DNA from: Sipunculus nudus
Taxonomy: Eukaryota > Annelida > Sipuncula > Golfingiida > Sipunculidae
Assembly (NCBI GenBank): GCA_026874595.1
Contig: CM049322.1
Span: 29,821,340 to 29,885,339 of the forward strand
Direction of reading: 5' to 3'
Length of the DNA: 64,000 nt
Positions 32,404-43,368 of the stretch are shown here, piece after piece. Position numbers and translations under genes: made by a program. Numbering within the stretch: the stretch's first letter is position 1; each line of letters begins with the position of its first letter. The notes under the pieces are model-generated. The model had not been told where the DNA came from and did no database searches. It saw only the letters and a list, made by a program, of their open reading frames with translations.

Positions 32404-32481
32404 GAAGTCTGATTCCCAATAAACACAATAAAGTCTGATTCCCAATAAAAACAATGAAGTCTGATTCCCAATAAACACAAT
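32404..32481 (+). repeat. 26-bp tandem repeat, three copies
   Basis: Units read (G/A)AAGTCTGATTCCCAATAAA followed by (C/A)ACAAT, with at most two differences. Copy B has only one diverged unit here, so the expansion is recent. Confidence 0.9.
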
Positions 32482-32499
32482 AAATGAGGCCTATTTACA

Positions 32500-32690
32500 T
32501 GCATTGTGCACATAAACCTCACAATCCCGTGTCAGATCGCGTGAGCAAACAGGCTGATAGAGAAACAGCTGGTCAATGTTTACATCTGAACTTACAATAC
32601 AAACTTCCCCGTCTATGTCCTTCACCTTCCAGTTGTACACGGTGAAAATAACCGTCAGCAGGCGACACCTGTCGACGGATTTATAAACGA
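32500..32690. repeat. Dyad module 3
   Basis: GTCAGATCGCGTGAGCAAAC, AGCTGGTCAATGTTTACATC and AACCGTCAGCAGGCGACACC with TGTCG. Confidence 0.7.
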
Positions 32691-33039
32691 TTTGTTTGAA
32701 TGCTTCCCATTTTGAAACACGTTTGATCAAATTAATTAACGAGATCCAGAAACCATCAGGTCGGAGCCAAGTTTAGGGGGGGGGAAGGTTAAATCTAAGC
32801 TTCCTGTACGAATTTACCCCTATTTGGACAGTGTTTTTCCCTCGAATTTGTCACCGGAGATATGGATTTTCTGCAAGATATTATTCCTTCTGTTAAACCA
32901 TTCCTTCCAAAAATTCTGATGGCTATGCTAATATGTTGTAAACTGTTTTTTCGGAAAGCTCGGTATGTTTTCTCGTTGAATAACTGAAGAATCTTCTGCG
33001 AATCTTCATAATTTAATAACATTTACTGACATGGCTAAA

Positions 33040-33270
33040 CGTCCTTTCTTTGAGACAACGTTTCTGGGTCGCGGTGGTGACCGTGGTGACGTCATTATTT
33101 ACATGTCAACCCTGGCTTTCATGACAACCGAGTCGTGACAGACAACATTTACAAATCACTCGATTAATGTTTACATAAAATACATAAAACTCCAAGGTTA
33201 CTGAACGGTGGTGACCTCAGAGTCACGGCTTAAGCGTTACTGTAAGGTGCTGTCCCCTGGCGGCACTTTT
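33040..33270. repeat. Dyad module 4
   Basis: GACGTCATTATTTACATGTC, GAGTCGTGACAGA, GTGACCTCAGAGTCACGGCT and GTTACTGTAAGGTGCTGTCC followed by CCTGGCGGCAC. Its end resembles a CTCF core. Confidence 0.7.
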
Positions 33271-33429
33271 CTTTATCAAATGACCCTTTGTTAATCTCCA
33301 TTCAGTTTTTTATTAGATACGGGATGGGTATTTCTTTTTAATTATTGAGAGTATTCAGCTCTTACGGTAAGACATAGTCTATCTTCTAGTAACCTCTCCA
33401 AACTCTTTCTGTGGGATGTCTGTCCGTTT

Positions 33430-33448
33430 GTCTGTCTGTCTGTCTGTC

Positions 33449-33520
<72 letters not shown>
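33430..33520 (+). repeat. TCTG then TC microsatellite
   Basis: About five TCTG units followed by about 34 TC units. The same compound repeat occurs at 37900-38009 in copy B. Confidence 0.9.
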
Positions 33521-33523
<3 letters not shown>

Positions 33524-33852
33524 ATTTGGAGTTTTATCGTTACTTAACGACAAATTGTTGTTATTTTATTACATTTATTAAATATTTACTCTTTCTTATT
33601 GTCCTTGCAATCGTAGTGGCCATCCAGCTATCTCATAAAAAGAAGAGGATGTATCATGTGTAAGTCATTTTCTCTGACTTATACTTGGGTTTCATCCTGT
33701 TCCGATACCTTAGTAACCACGACTAGGAGTCAGGCGGGAATTTTTATGAACATAATTATAATATTGATTGTATAGCTGGTAAAAATGGAACATTGTATAT
33801 GACAATGAAATATTGATCCTAAAGGATTTGTTACATAAAATAAATAAACTCA

Positions 33853-33855
<3 letters not shown>

Positions 33856-33904
<49 letters not shown>
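33856..33904. repeat. TA microsatellite
   Basis: About 24 TA units at the right end of copy A. Confidence 0.9.
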
Positions 33905-33906
<2 letters not shown>

Positions 33907-34330
33907 CAAACAGATGGACGCTGTACAAAAATGGTTGCAGATGGCGCCACCAGTTTATTGTATGATAATGAGATATGTGAGATCTAAACACGTGCAAAAT
34001 TTTATGAAGATACGTCAAACCAGTCTGGAGATATTGTCATGGATGTCTGCAGCGTGAACATGAATGAAGGTGGCGCCACCTGTCATAAAATCGAGATAGC
34101 TATCCAGGATGCATATGCATGCAAAATCACTGCAGAGATATGAGTGAATAAAACCGAAGGCAGACGAACATATGGACGCTGTGCAAAAATGGTTGGATGT
34201 GGCGCCACCAGTTATTGTATGATATAAAGCTACCCAAAAGCTACAATGGTGCAAAATTTCAGCCTGATCGGTCAATCGAGTCCGACGATATGTGGTTTAA
34301 TGTGTAAACACAGATGGACGCACTGCAGAG
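33905..34330. repeat. GGCGCCACC-type tandem repeat, short array
   Basis: Three units with CAGATGGACGCTGTACAAAA-like text leading to GATGGCGCCACCAGTTTATT, AGGTGGCGCCACCTGTC and TGTGGCGCCACCAGTTATTG, each followed by GTGCAAAATTT-like text. Same family as the array at 62640-63960. Confidence 0.75.
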
Positions 34331-35769
34331 AGAATAGGTCAAGATGAACAAGTGACACCATATGAGAGCCTTCACAACAAGAACTGAACAGCCCGGTACC
34401 AGGGGATAATACATGGGGAAATTACACGTGATGTAATGTTTTTATATTATTTTCATTTTATTTAATAGGTATTCTACATAAAGTCAGCAGGACGGTCATC
34501 TAAGTATAAAAATAACATACATACTACTTTTTTTATCATTTAGATATATATACCTGTATGTAATAACACATTCTTTTACCTGACAGCAAAAAAAGGCAGC
34601 TTTAATTCGTTTCATCACCTGTCGAATTTTCGAATGATTTTTCAAAACATCCGATACTATACCGTGTTTTCAAGGATATATAATTCACATCTTATGCAGG
34701 TTTTAAAGTAATTATTCAATTCTAATTTTAATAACAGATCCTCTAATGTCGGAACATCTTTTTTCCATTTATCATATTTATTCACAGTTATAAACTTTTA
34801 ACTTTACAATAAAATATTTAAAGGTGCCATTGTCGTTTAGTGATTTGTGTTATTATATATGTATGATAAAATTCGCACCTGAATAAACTTGTTTAACAAT
34901 AGTTTGTAGATTATGTTTTATTTTTTCAGCTGTTTGTTGTGTAGCCAGTGCAAAATATACCGATGCAGAGTGCAATATACTCATTGTGATGGTACATTAT
35001 AAAATCTTCTAACAAACGATAAAAACCTTCGTCTGAACCATGTTTACAACAGTCATGAATTTCTTTACATTACACCCATATACATACTTTCACATTTATT
35101 CATAGTAAAATTTTAAACATTTTACCATATATTCTTACAAACTGTGCCTGCCAGCTACCCAATGATATCACTCGTAACATCAAAGGCTGTAGAGTGTTAA
35201 ATGTTCAATCTGCCGACAAATCATCCAATGGTGTATCAAAATCAAACGGGGTTATCTGTCAAATAGAAGAAACGCATATTGACCTCAAGTGACCTTGAGT
35301 TTTTAACTGTTTTCTCATGAGCCTGGCTCATGGTATAATGCTGATAATGATTTCCGGGAGTGGCGGCCAAGGGTGTACTGTGTGTTGTTGTTCTTTTAAT
35401 GGATGAATTGCATGTAACCAAACCACCATCCCCCCCCCCCTCTCTCTCTCTCTCTCTCCTTTGTAAATGTCTTTATCAGTCAGACCACTTGATGCATTTC
35501 TGAATTTGATCAGAGGGTTGTCTTGGACGCTTAAGGCCATAGGCCCTGTTTCACACTAAAACACTGCCTTCAGCTTGTTCAAATTTCAAAGAGAAACCAA
35601 TCCTGCTGTGGGACAGAGCCCTTAAACATGGTTATGTTTAATCACGAGTAAACCTGAAGGGCATTGTGAAATAAGTTGGATATCATCTGACTGGGAGAAG
35701 TATTAAAGCCCGTTTTATTTTTACTTGTTATTCACAGGGGCGAAGGGATAATGGGTGTCAGACATTTGA
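34331..35769. other. No gene seen
   Basis: AT-rich spacer between the two duplication copies. It contains a C-run with a short TC repeat near 35431-35458 and nothing else recognised. Confidence 0.5.
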
Positions 35770-35786
35770 TTGAAGCACGGTAACCT

Positions 35787-35811
35787 CCCCCCCCCCCCCC
35801 CCCCCCCCCCC
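35787..35811 (+). repeat. C25 homopolymer
   Basis: Longest homopolymer in the window; corresponds to the C13 at 30587-30599 in copy A. Confidence 0.9.
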
Positions 35812-35848
35812 ATAGATGGGGATACTATATATGGCAATGAGCCTCAGT

Positions 35849-35852
<4 letters not shown>

Positions 35853-35906
<54 letters not shown>
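35853..35906. repeat. TA microsatellite
   Basis: About 27 TA units, inserted in copy B where copy A has ATGTAATATG-like text. Confidence 0.9.
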
Positions 35907-35909
<3 letters not shown>

Positions 35910-36079
35910 TATTGTTAAAGTATCACAGTTTCTATGAAAATGATAATAATAAACATATAATTAACTAAAATGTTGGAAGAAGGAAAGAAAGAAGAAAGAA
36001 TACAACGGATAGACAGAATCAGTTTTGTCAAAATCTTCAGATATGTAACGGAGATAAGGGCCTAGTACATGTTTCATGT

Positions 36080-36245
36080 ACATACACATTGACTCCTGCG
36101 AAGTCGGGTGTCAGATCACGTGAACAAAACAGCTGATCAATGTTTACATCTGAGCATGTAAACTTCCCGGTTTCTGCCATTGATCCTCTGGAGATACGAA
36201 GTGACGATTACCGTCAGCAGGCGACACCTGTCGGTGAATTGATAA
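36080..36245. repeat. Dyad module 5
   Basis: GTCAGATCACGTGAACAAAA, CAGCTGATCAATGTTTACAT and ATTACCGTCAGCAGGCGACA with CCTGTCGG. Confidence 0.7.
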
Positions 36246-36654
36246 ACGATTTGTAAGAATACTTTCCAAATTGCGGGCAGAGTTTTTTCCTCGAATTCGT
36301 TTGGATCTCCGTATCTGTTTATACTCGATCAATTTTTCATTATTTCAAAAGCACGAAGTATATTATGCGTAATTATATTTATTTTTATTATAATTATTAT
36401 TAAATCATTTCGAATCATCTGACTTTGCTTTTACGAATTCCATTATGAGTAAACTAAGAACAGTTAAAAATGTCAACATGTCAAAATCATGTCTTAAAAA
36501 AAATAAGTAAAAAATGTCTCCCCCCCCCCCCCCATGCCATATCAGATTGGGGCAGTGAAGACGCGGAATATCTCAATAATTATACATAGATTGTCAAAGA
36601 AGTCATATGCTCGCCAGAAAGTAGTAGATAAGTTCTAATTACCTGCGTTGTGCA

Positions 36655-36800
36655 CATAGATATAAACATTAGAGTCACGCGTCAGATCACGTCAGCAAAA
36701 CAGCTGATCAATGTTTACATCTGAGCAAGTCTCCCGGTCTCTGTCACGGTGTAAACAGTAAAACTTATCGTCAGTTGGCGACACCTGTCGGTAAATTGAT
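36655..36800. repeat. Dyad module 6
   Basis: GTCAGATCACGTCAGCAAAA, CAGCTGATCAATGTTTACAT and TTATCGTCAGTTGGCGACAC with CTGTCGG. Confidence 0.7.
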
Positions 36801-37249
36801 AAATGATTTGTTAGAATACTTTCCAAATTACAGACAGTGTTTTTCTTGAATTCGTTTGGCTAACCTCTTTAACCCGGGATCTCCGTATCTGTTTATACTC
36901 GAAATGTGTTATGCTTAATTATATTGATTATTATTAGTAGAAGTAGTAATAGTAGTAGTACAAGTAGGCCTTCTTGTAGCAGTAGTAGCATATTTTCTTT
37001 TTTAGTTTTTATTAAAAAAATATTATTTTTTAATTATTTTCTTTTATTTTTTTTTGCTGCTAAAATTTTTGTTATGGATGTCGTTGGTGTAATTATTTAA
37101 TAATTCAGATATATTTATCTGTCCTGAGATTCAAAACCTTGATTGTGCCATGGCCAACAACTTTATTTTAATGTTCGTGCCATGCCTTATTCATACTTCT
37201 CAAAATCCATCAGTGAATTCTCATTTAAATGACTTTTACGACTGATAAA

Positions 37250-37510
37250 CGTCCCTTCAATTGGAAAATGTTTTTTGTCTGGAGTCGAGGTCGGGGATAA
37301 CGTGACCTTCAGACAAGCACCATGGTAACGTCATTATGTACATGTCAAATACAGCTTTTGTGAGAACGGAGTCGTGACAGACGTTTACAGATCACGTGAT
37401 CCATGCTTATAAAAACTATATGGAACTTCCTTGTTGCTGAACTATGTTGACCTCAGAGCCACGGATTGAGCATACCGTAAGGTGCTGTCCCCTGGTGGTA
37501 CCTTTCTTTA
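37250..37510. repeat. Dyad module 7
   Basis: AAGCACCATGGTAACGTCAT, TATGTACATGTC, GAGTCGTGACAGACG, TTGACCTCAGAGCCACGG and ATACCGTAAGGTGCTGTCCC followed by CTGGTGG. Orthologous in position to module 4. Confidence 0.7.
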
Positions 37511-37899
37511 TCATTTGTTCTTTTTTTAATCTGTATTTGGAGTCTCATCAAGTACGGGATGGGTATTTTTTAATTATTTAGAGTATTCTTCTCTTAGGGT
37601 AAGACAAAGTTTATCTGCATATGGCCTGTCAAAACCCCTGCACTGAAATAGATGTATTGTTATCTTGATATACCCGCCATGTCGGCGATGTTTTCAGTGT
37701 GGATGTTTGTTAGTTTGTTTGATATGAGGCATATGCAAAATACTAATGACTCTTTAGGGTGGAGCATCCAAAATAATCAAATGGGGGGGGGGGGGGTGTT
37801 CTTGATAAAGTAGCAGATCCACTTGGATAGATTTCCTGTGGCACAGGTATGCGCTCTACAGAGGCCTCTATCGTTTTGTTATCTTCTGGCAGCAACAAC

Positions 37900-37935
37900 T
37901 CTGTCTGTCTGTCTGTCCGTTAGTCTGTCCGTCCG

Positions 37936-38009
<74 letters not shown>
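37900..38009 (+). repeat. TCTG then TC microsatellite
   Basis: TCTG units, a short TCCG stretch, then about 34 TC units with one CC interruption. Confidence 0.9.
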
Positions 38010-38387
38010 AGGCGGAGGTAGTTTGGAGTTATGTTGTCATTTATTGTTATTATTTTATATATAAAGATATATTTACTATTTTCAATAGTTGATATACTGA
38101 ATACCATTGCGATCCATATATCTCTTGAAAGGAAAGAGGATGTATCGTGTATGATGATAAGGCAGGTGGTGGCAGATCAATTTAGCTGATCAGTTTGTGT
38201 CTGAGACAAAGCCGTTCTTCTCTGGCTCATACTTGCGGTTTTAGCATGATCAGATAACTTGGTCACCACGACTAGGAGCTGGGCGGGGATGTTTATGAAT
38301 TTAATTATAATATTGATTGTGTGGCAAAAAACAGTGGAATATTGTATTGATCCTGAGTATTTGATACATAAAGTAAAAAAACTAAAA

Positions 38388-38428
38388 ATATATATATATA
38401 TGTATATATATATATATTTTATACATAC

Positions 38429-38502
<74 letters not shown>
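38388..38502. repeat. TA microsatellite
   Basis: Compound TA run with GTATATA and CATACATGTGTACA interruptions, at the right end of copy B. Confidence 0.9.
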
Positions 38503-38503
<1 letters not shown>

Positions 38504-38652
38504 AAAAATCACATAGTTCTAAAAAATGGAAATATGTTTGTTCATGTTCAGGATAAACTTTAGACCCGGGTACAAATATGATTTGTGATGTACCTTAAAC
38601 GTTGTTGAAATAATGATATTAAAATTAATGATAATTTTATCATTATCCATTT

Positions 38653-38710
38653 ATATTATAATATATATATAAATACATATATATATATTTATATATATAT
38701 ATATATATAT
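38653..38710. repeat. TA microsatellite
   Basis: Interrupted TA run. Confidence 0.85.
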
Positions 38711-39530
38711 GCAGCCTCATTTAATTATTACATAAGTAATGATGCAAGTGCTGAGATTTGTCCTTGAATTGTTTTGATGTTTCAGGCCACGTGGCAGGAA
38801 TGTGATTAATTGATCACAGATAACCAGGTCAGGCTATCCCGTTGTTTTTCGAGTAGAGTAAATGTACAAAGGTTTATGGCAGAGTCAGAATATGTGTTAT
38901 GTGATTTATCGTATGATCCACAAGTGGTTGGGGCTAACGCAATCTGGTGATGAAAACTAAAATATAAAAAATGTAGTTAAAATCAATATTTTTTATAGTT
39001 ACAGTCGTCAGTATATATATCTGTATACGTGATGGCTACCATTTTATATTTGTCAACTATGCAAAATCCGTTGGCTCACGATTACTGGTTTCATTGCTCA
39101 GCATTTCGTATGTTAATATTCCAGCCTTAACGTGAGGACGGTGTGATATATTTAAATCAATATTTTTTCTACGGTAACCAATTTAAAATGTTTCTCGTAA
39201 CGATTTCCGGAGAATTTATTGAATGTATAATAATACCTCATAAATGTCAACAGATCATTTTCACGACTGTAATATTAAAGAATAATGCTGAGATATAACA
39301 GAGAAAATAAAAATGTATCAGTCTTGCATTTAAATAACCACCCACTGCTTAGTCAAAGTTTCTTAATTTTCTATGATTTCGCTAGGTCTTCTGTCTGAAA
39401 CGTATGAAATTGATTAATTTTTTTTTAAATGACATGTTGACGGGGACATAATCATTTTATTTGTTTGCGCCTTAATTTAAATATCTCCCACGGAGTAAAA
39501 TATAACCAGCGGCACAGCTACACCGTCAGC

Positions 39531-39549
39531 TACCGCCCCCTAGTGGCCA
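39531..39549 (-). promoter_or_regulatory. CTCF-like motif
   Basis: TACCGCCCCCTAGTGGCCA matches the inverted CTCF core (GCGCCCCCTGGTGGCCA) at most positions. CTCF is conserved in bilaterians. Occupancy is not known. Confidence 0.3.
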
Positions 39550-39965
39550 AAATGTGCCCTTCATGTGAATATCTCCTGCTGATATTCTATATGCTAGTGA
39601 ATATAATGCACCCCTTTTTAATTAACGAAAAATGTACACTTGTGATGTACGTATAAATTTAAGTGAGAACACAGGTCATTGTCTGCTCTGGCTTGTGGTA
39701 TAAAAAAACTTAATTGACTATTTGGTGGTGTGAGGAAAGTTATTCGATAAGAAAAGGTTTTATGTTTACCCTTGGTTCGCTGGTTTGTTTGTCTGTTTTT
39801 TTTTTTTTTTTTGCTTTTAGCTTTTTGTTTTTTTTTCTTTGAGAAGGTTTTGACGATATCTAGGTCTGGTTGGTGTAAAACCCAAAGAACGATTTATTGA
39901 TAGGAATTTTAGGCATCATATGCTTTGATGCTTATCAACTGAATCCGCGTTACTGAAGAGTAACA

Positions 39966-39993
39966 CTATATATATATATATATATATATATAT
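39966..39993. repeat. TA microsatellite
   Basis: About 14 TA units. Confidence 0.85.
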
Positions 39994-40489
39994 GCATACA
40001 TATAACACATCATGAATAATATGTTTATTACATAAAAATATCCTTTTGTAATAACCATGGGCACATATTATCCTTTCATATATCAATGCTTTGTCTTTGG
40101 CACTATCAAAATGGCGGCTCTATAATAAATATATACCATGTCAACCAGCGGGTTCAGGCTGCCAAGATAAACAGGCGGTGTCAGGTAAACAGCTCCCGGC
40201 AACATAAACACCAAGAGGAAGATATATATAAATACATACACTATCTCAGAGTGTTCGATTGATCTTTGAAACTTCCTTTTTGTGTTAAGTACTCCTTTGT
40301 TTGGGTACACGTGCACCTATATCTGTTCAAACATTTTGACCCTTTAACGTTAAAAGGAATGATCAGAGGAGAACAAACACACTGTGGTTTCGTCACATTT
40401 TAAAAGCTTTTGAGGCGCCCTTTGTATGTTCTTTACGTTGGTAATCATTTGTTTGGGTTTGTTTTGGCTGGAGCTCAAAAATGATGAAA

Positions 40490-40720
40490 TCAGCTGGAAC
40501 GTAGAGGTCAGGACCTTAAATAGTTGGCAAGTAAACAGCTCGCTTTAGATCTATTCATCAATACATATCAAGTTTTTGGACAGCTGATGCGTGACCAATC
40601 ACATGAAAAGACCACCCTGAACATATTTATCTGTAAAAATTCCTGGTCTTTGCCCGACACTGTCCTTGGATTATCCTTGGTTGAACTGAGAGTTACCGTA
40701 AAGTGCTGACACCTGAAGGA
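40490..40720. repeat. Dyad module 8
   Basis: CCTTAAATAGTTGGCAAGTAA, TTTTTGGACAGCTGATGCG, TTCCTGGTCTTTGCCCGACA and GTTACCGTAAAGTGCTGACA with CCTGAAGG. Closest to module 10. Confidence 0.65.
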
Positions 40721-40894
40721 TTTTTTAATGCAGAATTCTTTATTCTTTGACATCATTGTATTAATGGCCTTATTTTTATGTTGAACAAATATAAGTTAAA
40801 TTTGACCTTTTTATTTTCCAAACTGACACTATAGAATCATGTAACACAGAAACAATCGATGTTAAATCCCTTTAATACTTTATATTTTATTATT

Positions 40895-41020
40895 AGTGTA
40901 TTTTTTATTATTATTATTATTATTATTAATATAGCCGACGCTAGGATTGCGTGCAATCCCGTTGGTGTATGTGTGTGTGTGTGAGGGTGTGTGTGTGTGT
41001 ATTCGACATAACCCACGAAA
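40895..41020 (+). repeat. TTA and TG microsatellites
   Basis: A (TTA) run at 40908-40928 and TG runs at 40968-41000, flanking GCGTGCAATCCCGTTGGTGT, which looks like a repeat-element end. Confidence 0.7.
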
Positions 41021-41439
41021 GGAATTTCATGAAATGTTCAGGGATATCTGAAATTTGTCAACGAAGAATCGATTTTTGTGTGGATCCAGCGAAAGATCCG
41101 GATCCAGGAACTTTTTGAAGGAATATTCACAAATGTACAGTCACTTATGCATGAATGGACAGTCACTTATGCACGAATGAACCAGGGAATATGGGCAAAT
41201 AGGTGAATGGCGGTGCATTCAGTAGAATGCAGATTTCAAGTTAATATTAATATTATCATAAAAATCCACATAAACCTTGTGGCATGTTATATGACAGATT
41301 TACACCAATGTATTGGGTCAGTTTTTAATATAAATATACTGGTATAAAATGCTCATTTTATAACGTCCCAGCGTGAGAAAACTTTGTGCTTTGTCACAAG
41401 TTGACAAGTATTTACAGGGCGTATTCGACACTTTATCTT

Positions 41440-41695
41440 GAGACGACATGTTTACTTGCAGCGGTGTCTAGGGTGTCGTGACTTTCATGTAAACACCATT
41501 ATAACACGATTGTGCATATCACCTTTGGCCCTGTGATACTTGAATCGTGACAGATCCTATCAATATATAATATTTATTTGTGCTGACATCAGCTCTACAA
41601 AACTTCCTGGTCGCTGAACTGATCTGACCTCAGAGAAGAGGACAGGGCGTACCGCGAGGTGCTGCCACCTGGTGTCACACTTCTCTGTCATATTG
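41440..41695. repeat. Dyad module 9
   Basis: GAATCGTGACAGATCC, AAACTTCCTGGTCGCTGAAC, CTGACCTCAGAG and CGTACCGCGAGGTGCTGCCA with CCTGGTGTC. It carries AGGTG...CACCT as an exact dyad. Confidence 0.65.
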
Positions 41696-41943
41696 TCCTT
41701 CTGTTTTTCTTTACACCAATCATGTCGACACGGGAGTGACGGGTATTTTATTTTGAAAAAAATGAGGACATTAAACCCCTTTGAACCCTTGTTCATTGTT
41801 GAACAATAAATAGTTGATAATTACGAAGACCTGGCCAAACTGGCAATAATTTCTCAGCCGTGATTATTGTTTGTTTGAAATCTGGCCAGAAATTATTTAT
41901 CGTTTTGCGAAAAAAAAAAATTCTAAGTGAAAAGGTGATCTAT

Positions 41944-42525
41944 TAGTGGTGGGCCGATCATCGAGTTTTATCGAAAGTCAGTCGGTTTGCTGCCACTTTG
42001 AAGCGCTCGATTACCAAAGGCAACTATCGATTACTTCATAATCATGATAATGAGTCCTTGTTCCCTAATAACTTCCGTATGTAACTGAGTTTACCACGGC
42101 AGGTGCGAGAACGGTGGACGTAATAAACCTCTGTGAACTCACAGGGAGCTTCAGAATTAGCAAGGAGTTTTGTATCGAGATGTACATAGCACAATGTGGG
42201 CGGTAAGGCGTTAAAATGCTCCACAAATTCTCCGGATCTATGCAGCAAGTAGATGTCCTGGATTGTGATTTAATTCTTGATTATTATAAATTATTAAAAT
42301 GAAACTTTTAAAAAGCATATTTTACTAATAATAGGAAAATATAAAAAAAGCAAAAACTTCCTTTCTTAAGGTGAATTACTAAGACATGCGGGCTTGGTTG
42401 AGAAAGTACAGTTCACAGAAAACTGCATGTTTCTTTATATTTGTCTGAACCGTTAATAATCGATCATCGATCGGTTTGTTCAAATCGATGATCGATTATG
42501 AAAAGAGAACCGACTCCCACTACTA
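41944..42525. mobile_element. hAT-type MITE
   Basis: Left end TAGTGGTGGGCCGATCATCG, right end inverted TAGTAGTGGGAGTCGGTTCT. It is flanked on both sides by the perfect 8-bp duplication TGATCTAT (41936-41943, 42526-42533), the hallmark of hAT insertions. 582 bp, no transposase; the right subterminal region contains a second palindrome built on GATCATCGATC. Confidence 0.85.
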
Positions 42526-43368
42526 TGATCTATTATTATTTTATTATGGGGGGGGGCGCTATTGGAATGAAGGGTAGTTGTGAAATTACTTTGTAACCTA
42601 ATACTCTTTTATCTCTTCAACTAAAAATCATGTATATTGAAGGATATCAAGTATATACAGTAGTAGTCATTCCAGTGTAGTACTCTCTCAAAGTTCGGTG
42701 TCAGTCCATGAGCGTGATATCAAAACAATATAATTGAACAAGTATGTCTGTCGAATTAAAGAGCAGAAGGGTTATGTGGGAGGTTTGCATAACTGACAGC
42801 GAAGAGATAGGTTTAGTGCCAATGGTATGGTATTGTATTTATTGTCCGTTATAGCACCTCTCTGATTTTTAGGAATTTTTGTATTTTAATGGTTGACTCT
42901 TGTATATATAGGAATTTATCATGCAAAGTTTGTAGACCTTGTAACACAAGGTATTTTATAAATTATTTATGAAAAACGTTTTATATCAAATATCACCAAT
43001 ACACTAGAGGGCTTGTAGATATTTAATTACAGGAAACAGGATATATTTCAAATATCATCGTCATCGTATATCGACAAGGTGTGTATATCAGGCCAGATGA
43101 TTTCCGCTGATAAGTTTTACTTTCGCCGTCAAGTGAAAGTGTACTCTGTTTGCACATACTTATAGTTACACTTTCAGCCTGGCATCAGATTACACAGTAA
43201 CCATGACTGTGGTCGAAAACTGTGAAACACTGTGACAAAGGAATAGCTTACATTGAACATTTGTTACATAGATATGCATGTGTGTGTGTTTATATATATG
43301 TGTGTGTGTCATTAGCTGAATAAGAAAAAAAATATGTACGATAGAAAATGACAATTAAAAACCAAATA

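Larger units (their letters stand above)
30560..33904. repeat. Segmental duplication, copy A
   Basis: Aligns in order with 35770-38502. Shared landmarks are a C-run, CAATGAGC(T/C)TCA, GTCAAAATCTTCAG, GTTTCATGTACATA(A/C)ACATTGAC, three CAGCTGATCA modules, a second C-run, ACGGGATGGGTATT, a TCTG/TC microsatellite, TCATACTTG, CACGACTAGGAG and ATAATATTGATTGT, ending in a TA run. Copies are diverged with indels, so the event is old. Confidence 0.7.
35770..38502. repeat. Segmental duplication, copy B
   Basis: Second copy of the block described at 30560-33904. It carries an extra ~270 bp near 37625-37890 not present in copy A and a longer C-run at its start. Confidence 0.7.

Noticed and set aside
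37823-38107. Open frames of Ser-Leu or Arg-Glu repeats (also 46565-46848)
   Set aside because: Translations of TC microsatellites.
38259-38504. Open frames made of alternating Ile-Tyr (also 27355-27540, 33710-34018, 38177-38512, 45194-45454)
   Set aside because: They are translations of TA microsatellites.
42042-42248. 68-codon open frame as a hAT transposase
   Set aside because: Lies inside a 582-bp MITE and shows no transposase motif.
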